Source: Treponema sp. (GTDB taxonomy: Bacteria; Spirochaetota; Spirochaetia; Treponematales; Treponemataceae). Taken from it: a stretch of DNA of 64,000 bases. The stretch spans positions 1 through 64,000 of the forward strand of contig JAFUDX010000040.1 in NCBI GenBank assembly GCA_017464425.1, written 5' to 3'. Both the position numbers and the translations under genes were made by a program. Positions 53,945-61,747 of the stretch are shown piece after piece; positions within the stretch are counted from its first letter, which is position 1, and every line of letters begins with the position of its first letter. Under the pieces are notes generated by a model. That model had not been told where the DNA came from, did not search any database, and saw nothing but the letters and a program-made list of their open reading frames with translations.

Positions 53945-54460
53945 CTATTTCTCTTTTGCGACGATAATCCGTGCGGCTTCGAGCGTTTTTGTTTCCGTGT
54001 CCATTTTTTTAACGGCGACAAAATCTCCGCTCTTCACATCGGAAATCGTGAGCGCGTTTTTGGCGGGCGATTTTTTCTCGCCTGTCTTTTTGCTCTCGGC
54101 GGCGGCTTTTCGCTCTTCGGGCGTGGGAATCGCGTTCAAATGAGTGAACGGATTGATATGCACCTGCGTTTCCTTTCCGTCCGCGTCCTTAACAGTGATT
54201 GTCTTTGTGTCGGTGTTCACGGCACTGACCGTTCCAATCAAGTCGGCTTTTTGCATTGCATTGTGATTCGGTCGATGATTCATGCCCTTTTGCATTCCGT
54301 TTGCTTTTGGATTTTTCGGCATGAAGTTCCGTTCAGAAGCGGGCGACATCGGGTGATTGAAGGGATTTGCGCGGCTCGGCGTTTTTGCGAACGCAGACGA
54401 AGTTCCCATTCCGAAGACTAATGCCGCAACTGCGACGGTTGTGAATACTGATTTTTTCAT
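53945..54460 (-). CDS. Exported protein with a DUF5666-like beta domain
   Basis: A 171-residue protein with a signal peptide (SSAFA near 24). A Pro/Asn/Met-rich basic linker with several His follows (about 25-70, NHPMSPASERNFMPKNP and so on). The beta-rich domain at about 72-170 reads LIGTVSAVNTDTKTITVKDADGKE and SGDFVAVKKMDTETKTLEAARI. The latter resembles DUF5666/OB-like periplasmic domains. AGGAGC precedes the ATG. The function is unknown; the His/Met-rich part may bind metal. Confidence 0.65.
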   Translation of the reverse strand: MKKSVFTTVAVAALVFGMGTSSAFAKTPSRANPFNHPMSPASERNFMPKNPKANGMQKGMNHRPNHNAMQKADLIGTVSAVNTDTKTITVKDADGKETQVHINPFTHLNAIPTPEERKAAAESKKTGEKKSPAKNALTISDVKSGDFVAVKKMDTETKTLEAARIIVAKEK

Positions 54461-54642
54461 AAAATGCTCCTAAAGTGACAGCGGAAAAATGAAGTGCTGC
54501 CTGTAAGATATGCCAGCCAACGCTGACGATACACAGTGTAGCGCATGAGCCAAAGCGAAACATTAAGCCTGCGTGAAGCGAAGATGAAAGAATTTTCAGA
54601 AAAAAGTCGGTGTTTATTCATCTAAAAACGGTGATTGCGTGG

Positions 54643-54655
54643 TATACTGTGTGCA
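54643..54655 (+). promoter_or_regulatory. Extended -10 (TGG-TATACT) of a leaderless operon
   Basis: TATACT at 54643-54648 is preceded by TGG, and the ATG at 54656 follows after 7 nt. Confidence 0.5.
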
Positions 54656-55195
54656 ATGAAGAAAACGATTCTGTTTTTCATGCCGATTTTTCTCTTTCTT
54701 TTGGGATTTGCCCCCCTCACCGTGTGCGCTCAGTCGGTCGATTCTAATTCGGCGCAGACCGTCTCGCGGAAACAGCCCCCGCAACGCCCCGCGCCGAACC
54801 GGACGATGAACTTCAACGGGCGGAAAATGCCGCGAAGAGAAGGAAATTTCAGTGCAATTGGAATCAAAGTCGATGAGACGGAAGATTTTTTCACAGTCTC
54901 GATTTTTTTCAATGATGCGCTGGACTCAAATTCTGTCGAAGCGCACCATATTTTTATCAATGAAACGCCTCTTCCGCCCAAAACGGAATTTCTCTTCAAT
55001 AAAAACCGCCACATGCTCAGATTCATCACCCCAAAAACGGACGGAAATTTCACGCTCAAACTTAGTGAAATTTGTTCTTGTGACGGAAAAGAAATGCGCC
55101 CAACGGAAATCACAGGTCTTGAAGGAAAAAGTTTTTTCAAATTCTCACCAAAGGAACAAAAATGGCAGAAAACACCAGAAAACAGACAATTCTAA
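54656..55195 (+). CDS. Exported protein co-transcribed with a response regulator
   Basis: A 179-residue protein with a signal peptide (TVCAQ near 25) and a Pro/Arg/Asn-rich segment. A beta-sandwich-like domain (about 60-165) reads IGIKVDETEDFFTVSIFFNDALDSNSVEAHHIFINE. The family is not recognised. The start at 54656 is leaderless. The end overlaps the response regulator gene by 34 nt, so the two proteins are made together. It could be a periplasmic signal or ligand for the missing sensor kinase; that is inference. Confidence 0.65.
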   Translation: MKKTILFFMPIFLFLLGFAPLTVCAQSVDSNSAQTVSRKQPPQRPAPNRTMNFNGRKMPRREGNFSAIGIKVDETEDFFTVSIFFNDALDSNSVEAHHIFINETPLPPKTEFLFNKNRHMLRFITPKTDGNFTLKLSEICSCDGKEMRPTEITGLEGKSFFKFSPKEQKWQKTPENRQF

Positions 55196-55866
55196 TCGTT
55201 GAAGATGACTCAGAACTCGCAAAAATCATGCAACTTGAACTTTCGCACGAAGGATTTTCGACCAAACTGGCAGGTGACGGAAGAACCGCGCTCGAAAAAA
55301 TCAGCGAATCAAAGCCAGCCCTCGTTCTTCTCGATGTAATGCTTCCCCGACTGAGCGGACTTGAAGTGCTCCGAAAAATCCGCAACGAAATCGACGAAGA
55401 TTTGCCCGTAATCCTCGTGACCGCGCGCGGAGAGACAATCGACAAAGTGGACGGCTTGAACAGTGGCGCAGACGATTACATTTCAAAGCCCTTTAAAATC
55501 GAAGAACTCCTCGCCCGCTTGAACGCCGTGCTTCGCCGCACGCAAAAAAATACGGCGCAAAAATCCGTGCTCCTCAAAAACGGCTCACTTGAAATGGTCG
55601 CAAGCGAAATGAAAGTCACCTTTGACGGCACGCCCGCCGAGCTTTCCAAAAACGAATTCCTGCTCCTCAAATACTTCCTCGAAAATGTCGGCAAAATCCT
55701 CTCCCGCGACGAAATCATCAAAACCGTCTGGGGCGAAGACTACTATATAGAAGAAAACAGCGTCGATGTCTATGTCCGCCATCTCCGCGCCAAGTTCGGC
55801 GACACCGTGATAAAAACCGTGCGCGGCATGGGCTACATCATGCAGGAGATGGAAAGCGAGGACTGA
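55162..55866 (+). CDS. OmpR/PhoB-family response regulator
   Basis: A 234-residue two-component regulator. The receiver domain (about 8-125) has the acidic pair ED at 14-15, the phosphorylated D58 in LLDVMLP, and K near 107 in SKPFK. The winged-helix DNA-binding domain (about 135-230) includes RDEIIKTVWGEDYYIEENSVDVYVRHLRAKFGD (quoted in part). AAAGGA lies just upstream of the ATG inside the preceding gene. No histidine kinase is adjacent, so it is an orphan within this window. Confidence 0.92.
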   Translation: MAENTRKQTILIVEDDSELAKIMQLELSHEGFSTKLAGDGRTALEKISESKPALVLLDVMLPRLSGLEVLRKIRNEIDEDLPVILVTARGETIDKVDGLNSGADDYISKPFKIEELLARLNAVLRRTQKNTAQKSVLLKNGSLEMVASEMKVTFDGTPAELSKNEFLLLKYFLENVGKILSRDEIIKTVWGEDYYIEENSVDVYVRHLRAKFGDTVIKTVRGMGYIMQEMESED

Positions 55867-56026
55867 AAAGTCTGAAACTTATATTTTTGGAGTTGATTTG
55901 CAAAGTTTTTGTAGCCCACTGGCGGAACTTTGTCGCTTTCTTTGAATTCACGCGGTAGACCACATTCACCACAACATCGGCATTTTCAGTCTGATAGAAA
56001 ACTATATTGTTTGCATTTTCAGACAT
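55838..56026 (-). pseudogene. RhuM-family remnant with internal deletion
   Basis: The 62-residue reading starts at 56026 (AGGAG 9 nt upstream) with the RhuM N-terminal strand IVFYQTENADVVVNVVY. It passes directly to RVNSKKATKFRQWATKTL, a segment that in intact RhuM proteins lies about 80-90 residues further on. After that it runs into unrelated sequence and a stop. So both the middle and the C-terminal part are gone. It follows the KAP NTPase gene by 12 nt and overlaps the end of the response regulator by 29 nt. RhuM genes are common passengers of type I restriction loci. Confidence 0.65.
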
Positions 56027-56038
56027 AATTTGATTCTC

Positions 56039-57439
56039 CTACTTTTTATCTTCATTGCGATTAAACTTAGATATCAAAGAAAAACTTTCATGAAATACTT
56101 TCACAATTTGAGGCTGAAATTCAATAATATTCAAATTGTTCCCATACAAGCTCAGATCACAATGGAAACTTGGATTATATATTTTCTCATACAAGCTAGT
56201 TATTACATCCGAAATACAAGCATCGCCTTTCTGTTTGTAAATAGGCATTTCATGTATATTCAATGCTTGTATATATGGGTATTTTTCATCCATGAGTAAA
56301 TCCACAAATGGTTTTGGATTTCTGCCCGCCATAAAAGATTGCAACTCTTTCAAGTCTGTTAGTTGCAAAGCAACAAGCAGTGGCAATACACAACCTTCCA
56401 AAATAAAGTTTCCTTTTCTAGAGGCATCTGAATAATAAAAATTATTAAGGGCTGTTTGTGACGGTTTTGCTAATTCATACAGTTTCAGGAATCTGCAAAT
56501 TTCCCGCATTGAAAACGAAAAATTAACAATTATCTTTTTGATTATTTCTAAATTTGCATCGGCATCCCAATATCCAAGTTTTGATAAATAGTCACTTGCA
56601 TCAATTTGTGGCAGAGAAAGCCTTAAGTCAAAGAATTTATCAAAATATCTGTCTGCATCGAATTCTGAGCCATACATTTTTTTTATTGTATTTCCTAATT
56701 CCAGTATATTTGTGGAAAAAACAAATGTTATCTTTGGATTAGTAAAATAATGCTTTATTCGTTCCAGAAGTTTTACAGCGTATGTTGGTTTACATCTATC
56801 TAATTCATCTATAAAGATAATAAGTCTGTCACCGTGTTCTGGTAATAATAAATCAAACATTTCGGAAATTGTTTGTTCCAAAGTTTTTGTTTTTTCTATT
56901 TCTTCTAGTTTATTTGTAAAATGGCAATCATCATAAATCCGATTTACATCAATATTTGTTATTCCAGAAACAATTGTTTTTAAAGCAGAAGAAACGACTT
57001 CTTGAATCTTTGGAGCATTCTCAAACACATATTCACTCGAAAAATCTTTAGAAATCTTATAAGCTAAGGAAATTAGAGGATCTGTATCGCTGTCATTTTC
57101 CCATGCATCGTAATAAACACAGACATGGGGCTTAATTGAGTTTACAGAATTTGCTTTATCACAAAGATTAGTAAATACCTTCGTAACTTTTTCTTCTTGC
57201 TGATCAGTAAAATCACTTTTTGCCTTATATTGGTTTAAAGCGTCAAGAACCATTTTTACTTGCTTAACAAATATTGTTTTACCACTTCCCCACGAACCAT
57301 CTAAAGAAATAGAACACGATGATTCTATTCGATTTATGAGAGAAATGAATTTAAATACTTTTGGATTACGTCCAATTTTGTCATCAACAAAAGTTTGATA
57401 AACATTTTCATTAGTGGGAACTAAATCATAGAATTCCAT
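56039..57439 (-). CDS. KAP-family P-loop NTPase
   Basis: A 466-residue STAND-like NTPase. Walker A is DGSWGSGKT (47-55) and Walker B is RLIIFIDELDRCKP (205-218), where the ELDRC pattern is diagnostic of the KAP group. KAP proteins usually contain membrane segments inserted in the NTPase domain; none is obvious here. They are found in phage-defence loci. The ATG follows the hsdS stop by one base (TAATATG), which implies translational coupling with the restriction system's specificity subunit. A defence role is inferred. Confidence 0.8.
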   Translation of the reverse strand: MEFYDLVPTNENVYQTFVDDKIGRNPKVFKFISLINRIESSCSISLDGSWGSGKTIFVKQVKMVLDALNQYKAKSDFTDQQEEKVTKVFTNLCDKANSVNSIKPHVCVYYDAWENDSDTDPLISLAYKISKDFSSEYVFENAPKIQEVVSSALKTIVSGITNIDVNRIYDDCHFTNKLEEIEKTKTLEQTISEMFDLLLPEHGDRLIIFIDELDRCKPTYAVKLLERIKHYFTNPKITFVFSTNILELGNTIKKMYGSEFDADRYFDKFFDLRLSLPQIDASDYLSKLGYWDADANLEIIKKIIVNFSFSMREICRFLKLYELAKPSQTALNNFYYSDASRKGNFILEGCVLPLLVALQLTDLKELQSFMAGRNPKPFVDLLMDEKYPYIQALNIHEMPIYKQKGDACISDVITSLYEKIYNPSFHCDLSLYGNNLNIIEFQPQIVKVFHESFSLISKFNRNEDKK

Positions 57440-57440
57440 A

Positions 57441-58736
57441 TTACCTCACCTCCACTTGTCCATTCATAAGCAACGGTAACAGTCTGTCGCGTAAACTTAT
57501 GAGCTTCTTATTCTCCCGTATAATCTCACTTTTCTTCTTCTCAATATTCAGTGTAAAGTCTGCGAATTTAGATAATACTTCTTTACTTGGAATTACAGCA
57601 GAATAGTTTTCAACGCCAGCAAAATCTAAGCCCATAATATTTGTGCCGCTTGCGAAGTGTGAAATATATGCGTGGAAATAATCTGTGTTGAAAAGTCGAT
57701 ATAAATAAAATTTTAGTTTTTCATTTTGTACTTTCAATGTATTAACGTGATGTGAAGATGTTATATCGCCATCAAAAATATCTGGTACAAGCAAAGCTTT
57801 ACCAATTATGTCTTTTGAAAAATCAATTGCAGTTTGCTGGGTATTACACATGACTAAATCAAAAGGTTTCAATACTTTTTCATTTGTGTATTCACCAGTG
57901 TAAGTTTTGATTCCATCTATTTTATATGAACCGTCTGGAGAAAATGATGCAAGATTTATCATTGGAATACCTTTATCCCCAGTGATTGTTTTTGTACTAT
58001 ATGAAACACCTCGGTTTGTTGTAAATAAAGAACCAAGTTTCTTTACTTCCCACCCAGCCGGAATCTCTCGTTTGAGTACTTCGTTATATTCCATTTTTCC
58101 GCCAGAAGCTTTGTAAGGCTTGCCGTTCTCATTAGGAAAATCAAACTGCACGAACCAGTAATCATAAAGTTGTTTTGCCATTGCTTCTAGTTTGGCATTC
58201 ATGCGGCGGTTCAATGCGATTTTGTTATCAAATGCAGAAAGTATAGTTCCAATTTTATTTTGAATTTCTCTATTGGGCAAAAATATTTTAATTGATCCTA
58301 AATCTTCTTGTGATAATGTAGGTATTGCACTTCTTACTTTTATTGCTGCTATATTTTTTTGAAAGTAATCACTTTTTATCAAATATGAAAAATATACAGG
58401 ATTTGCCTTTATGTCTTTTAAAACAACAAACTGAGGATTTAATGTAGTTGGATGAAAAAGTTTTCGAACCAACGCAGTTTTTCCAAGTGAAGAACCTGTT
58501 TTAACTAGAACAATATTATTCTCTTCAAGAATAATTTCTGGAGATTCGTAATACTTATTCCAATTTAAATATGTATTATTTGAATAGTCTAGTTCTCCAT
58601 CTATAATATTTGTTGGACTAAGAGTAATTGCACCATCATCTTCTTTTTCAACGAGATCTTTAGTTGTATATCCTCTGAAACCAATTCTTCCATATATTTT
58701 GCAAATCTCGCCCAACTTATATTTCTTCATTTCCAT
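57441..58736 (-). CDS. hsdS: Type I restriction-modification specificity subunit
   Basis: A 431-residue HsdS with two target-recognition domains (about 5-155 and 225-390), each followed by a helical spacer (NKIALNRRMNAKLEAMAKQLYDYWF near 170-195 and the KKSEIIRENKKLISLRDRLLPLL end). It reads both halves of a bipartite DNA site and docks HsdM and HsdR. The two spacers have the usual pseudo-twofold design. It is separated from hsdM by three genes and lies between a membrane coiled-coil gene and the KAP gene, each one base away (TAATATG). No hsdR is in the window. Confidence 0.9.
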   Translation of the reverse strand: MEMKKYKLGEICKIYGRIGFRGYTTKDLVEKEDDGAITLSPTNIIDGELDYSNNTYLNWNKYYESPEIILEENNIVLVKTGSSLGKTALVRKLFHPTTLNPQFVVLKDIKANPVYFSYLIKSDYFQKNIAAIKVRSAIPTLSQEDLGSIKIFLPNREIQNKIGTILSAFDNKIALNRRMNAKLEAMAKQLYDYWFVQFDFPNENGKPYKASGGKMEYNEVLKREIPAGWEVKKLGSLFTTNRGVSYSTKTITGDKGIPMINLASFSPDGSYKIDGIKTYTGEYTNEKVLKPFDLVMCNTQQTAIDFSKDIIGKALLVPDIFDGDITSSHHVNTLKVQNEKLKFYLYRLFNTDYFHAYISHFASGTNIMGLDFAGVENYSAVIPSKEVLSKFADFTLNIEKKKSEIIRENKKLISLRDRLLPLLMNGQVEVR

Positions 58737-58737
58737 A

Positions 58738-59154
58738 TTACTTTGAAACCTTTTCCATATACAAATTAATTGAAGCCAATCGTTTTTCTATTTCATTTTT
58801 TTTATTCAATAAAATACTCATTTGTTTTCTGTATTCTTCATATCGCATATCTTGTTCAATATCTTCAATTTTTGGACCTCTACCATAAAATGGAGAACGC
58901 GCTGTCTGCAAACTAAATTCAACTTCTTTTATTTGAGGTTCTAATTGTTTTAATTGATTTTCATAATATTTTTTAGCTTCCATCATATTTGGATTCTGTG
59001 CAGCTATAAAAATATCAATCTGTTTGTTTATTGCGTCGATTTGAGATTTAACATCTTTTGAAGAACCATGTGCAATAATCAATGCGACAATAATCGCTAT
59101 TACACCCACAATCGGGCTTAAAACAGTTGCCCAAAACATAATTTGATTAGTCAT
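58738..59154 (-). CDS. Small membrane-anchored coiled-coil protein
   Basis: A 138-residue protein with one N-terminal transmembrane helix (about 7-29, FWATVLSPIVGVIAIIVALI). A long charged coiled coil (about 34-138) is broken by a GRGP turn near 92. The start shares one base with the stop of the ATPase gene (TAATG), and the hsdS start follows its own stop by one base. It could tether the ATPase or restriction complex to the membrane. I do not recognise the family. Confidence 0.7.
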   Translation of the reverse strand: MTNQIMFWATVLSPIVGVIAIIVALIIAHGSSKDVKSQIDAINKQIDIFIAAQNPNMMEAKKYYENQLKQLEPQIKEVEFSLQTARSPFYGRGPKIEDIEQDMRYEEYRKQMSILLNKKNEIEKRLASINLYMEKVSK

Positions 59155-60776
59155 TATTGTTCTCCAAAAATAGATTGTTTTATTTCTGCATACAACGGCA
59201 TATCTGAAGTAAGTAATGGAGCCATTGTATCTCTTAAAAATGAATGAGTATCATTTCCACATCTTGTTAATTGCAGAATCCTTTTTAAATTAGTATAAAT
59301 CTCACCGCTTGCAGATTTTACATCATCAGATGGATTACCACGATTTGTAATACTATCATTCATTGCTTGTCTTTTTACTTCTAAGCACTCTGCCTCTTTT
59401 TCAGGCATTCCTTTTACCTGGCACAATTTCCGTATCATTTCATCATCAAAAAGATAACATTCTAGGTGCCTTCTTCCTAGAACTCTTATTCCTTTTCTAT
59501 TGCACTCGTTTACTTGCTCTTCACTTTTATCGTCTCTATCAACAAGTTTGATACTTTTTGAATTTTTCAGGACTTCTCTAACAATTCTCATACTGACATT
59601 ATTAGGATCTTCCAATTCAGAACATGAACCTATAGAAATAAATGCAACATCTGGCATTTCATTTTGAAAAATCTTAGTATAAACCTCTTGGTCAAATTTC
59701 TTGTTTTTTCTTCCTTGTTGAGTTCCTTCACAGAAAACAATAGTTCTTGGGGCAATTAATCCTGCAAAATCATCAAATGCCAACTCTAAAAACTTATTCC
59801 AGATGGGTTTGTTAATTTCTGAAGGCTCAATAACAACTGTTGAATCAAAATCTTTTCCCTCAAAATCTAGAAAAACAACACTATCTGGAGATTTTTCATT
59901 TAATTCTCGAGCCTTTTTTAACATACCTATAGAATGAGTCGCTATCCATAATTGTGAATTATCAGGTACATTTTTATACAGTTCTTCCAGAACTTTTTCT
60001 TGTAAACTTGTATGCATATGACTTTCAGGTTCATCGATACAGAAAATCGAATCTGGATAATATTCTTGCTTTATAATTAAGTCTAAAATTAAATCAAACG
60101 CAGATTTTTCACCAGCTGAAAGATTTTTGTAATGATATTTTTCTATTATCCCTTTTTTAAAATAAAAAGTTCCATCTTCAAGAGGATCTCCAATATCTAA
60201 TAATTGCAAATCTGGGAAAATTGAAATTAAAGATTGTTGGATTTTACCGATTATCTTGTCGCGTAAGTCTCTAACATTCATTTCGTCATAATCTTTTGAA
60301 TAAACACCTGCCATTGTTTTTGAAATCAATCTCTGGTAGTCTTCTGAAACTTTTGTGTCGGTTTTCATCAAATTATCTTGCACTTGTTCTGCGGGATTTC
60401 CCATTCTTGACAAATTTGATACAGAAAAATCCGGGTCATTTCGATATGCACTGCGAAAATAGAATTTACCTTTTATCTGTGATTGCGAAATGTTTTGAAT
60501 TAGATCATAAAAGTCAATTAGAATTTTATTTTCTACATAAAAACTGTGATTCTTTATTTTTTCATTAAGCGTAATTTTTGAAAAATAAAAATTATCTGAA
60601 GTACCTACATTCCACCCTTTATATCTATACCATTGATTAAATGCTTCAAAAACTGAAGTTTTTCCACACCCATTTGGCCCGACAAGAACAACAAGTTTTG
60701 CTGTTTGAGGAATGTTTTGAATCGTTAAATCCGTAAATCGTTTAAAATCTTTTATTTTTATTGATTTTATTCTCAT
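59154..60776 (-). CDS. OLD-like ATPase (ABC/SMC-type) with TOPRIM-like C-terminus
   Basis: A 540-residue protein. Walker A is GPNGCGKTS (33-41). An ABC-type signature LSAGEKSAFDL lies near 222 and Walker B is IFCIDEPESHMH near 250. A C-terminal region with IVFCEG near 360 and LVDRDDKS near 420 fits the TOPRIM acidic clusters of OLD-family nucleases. This is the layout of OLD/AbiL/Gabija-type defence ATPases. AGGAG lies 6 nt before the ATG. It heads a four-gene coupled set (ATPase, membrane coiled coil, HsdS, KAP). Confidence 0.78.
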   Translation of the reverse strand: MRIKSIKIKDFKRFTDLTIQNIPQTAKLVVLVGPNGCGKTSVFEAFNQWYRYKGWNVGTSDNFYFSKITLNEKIKNHSFYVENKILIDFYDLIQNISQSQIKGKFYFRSAYRNDPDFSVSNLSRMGNPAEQVQDNLMKTDTKVSEDYQRLISKTMAGVYSKDYDEMNVRDLRDKIIGKIQQSLISIFPDLQLLDIGDPLEDGTFYFKKGIIEKYHYKNLSAGEKSAFDLILDLIIKQEYYPDSIFCIDEPESHMHTSLQEKVLEELYKNVPDNSQLWIATHSIGMLKKARELNEKSPDSVVFLDFEGKDFDSTVVIEPSEINKPIWNKFLELAFDDFAGLIAPRTIVFCEGTQQGRKNKKFDQEVYTKIFQNEMPDVAFISIGSCSELEDPNNVSMRIVREVLKNSKSIKLVDRDDKSEEQVNECNRKGIRVLGRRHLECYLFDDEMIRKLCQVKGMPEKEAECLEVKRQAMNDSITNRGNPSDDVKSASGEIYTNLKRILQLTRCGNDTHSFLRDTMAPLLTSDMPLYAEIKQSIFGEQ

Positions 60777-60811
60777 TTAAGTCTCCTTTCTTCATATAAG
60801 TTTTAAATTTT

Positions 60812-61747
60812 TTAATTCATCCTTAAATCTGCAAGGCTTTTCTGTAAAAATGAATCAAACTCTTTTGAAGTCGGCAAACCTAATTTTTCTACAGATTGTT
60901 CATTTCCGTCTGGAATAACATATTCAATGCTTACCTGCTTTTCACCAATTATAAAAAGAAGCCCGACTGCGTTATTTTCTCCTTCACGCTTATCTTTTGC
61001 ATTGAAAAATTGTATCTGCTCTTTAAACTCTTCTTTTTCCTTTTGTGTCAGATTTTTTCGCAAAATCTTTAACAGAACATTTCTTCTTGATGGAATGTGA
61101 TAATAAAGCTGGTCAATTACAAAATATGAATCTTTATATGGAATTCGAAGTTTTTCATTGCTGAATCCAAAGGAAAGACCCGTGCCCAAAATAAAATTCC
61201 GTACAGGCAGATACAGCTGCTCTTTTTTTGATTCTATCTGTGCGGCAAAATAATCTTTTGCATTCAAAGGCGTTACAACGCTTCTTCCAGTCTTGCTTTC
61301 AAGTTCACGGCGGGCAACAGCGGCGACCGTTCCGCCCTCGTGTGCGCATTGCGCGTTTTCTTCCAAGCCCTGTTTTATAGAAAGCTCAGGAGCTTGCAGC
61401 TGGTCAAGGCGCTCTGCACCGACTTTTGCCAGCCACTGCTTGAACGGCTCGGCTTTTTTTGAGGGAATTGACTGGATTATGCGGAAAATGCCCGTTGTGT
61501 CTGCAAAATTTGTTTTCTGCATTCCGCCTGCGGTCTGAACTGCAAGGGGGGTGACAATTTGTCCCCACCCTTTGCCTAGCTCTTCATCACGCTTACGCAT
61601 TTTTTTTATATAGTCAGTCACATTTACAGAATCTGTCAGAATCTGTACAACATCATTTACAGAGAAAAACCATTCTTCTTTTTCATCATCCCACACAGAG
61701 CGGACTAATTTATCTTCAAAAAGTTTGATTGCGTTCTTTCTTGCCAT
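60812..61747 (-). CDS. Bro-N antirepressor fused to a degenerate YhcG-type nuclease domain
   Basis: A 311-residue chimera. Residues 1-125 are a Bro-N/DinD-like domain (IKLFEDKLVRSVWDD, WFFSVNDVVQILTDS, FKQWLAKVGAERLDQ). A short piece (EENAQCAHEGGTVAAVARRELE) belongs to the far C-terminal end of DinD-like proteins, so about 75 residues are missing between. From about 185 the sequence matches the C-terminal PD-(D/E)XK domain of YhcG/DUF1016 (VRNFILGTGLSFGF, FVIDQLYYHIPSRR). Its ELK catalytic pair is replaced by VLLKILRK, so it is probably inactive as a nuclease. Its start overlaps the hsdM stop by one base. Confidence 0.65.
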   Translation of the reverse strand: MARKNAIKLFEDKLVRSVWDDEKEEWFFSVNDVVQILTDSVNVTDYIKKMRKRDEELGKGWGQIVTPLAVQTAGGMQKTNFADTTGIFRIIQSIPSKKAEPFKQWLAKVGAERLDQLQAPELSIKQGLEENAQCAHEGGTVAAVARRELESKTGRSVVTPLNAKDYFAAQIESKKEQLYLPVRNFILGTGLSFGFSNEKLRIPYKDSYFVIDQLYYHIPSRRNVLLKILRKNLTQKEKEEFKEQIQFFNAKDKREGENNAVGLLFIIGEKQVSIEYVIPDGNEQSVEKLGLPTSKEFDSFLQKSLADLRMN

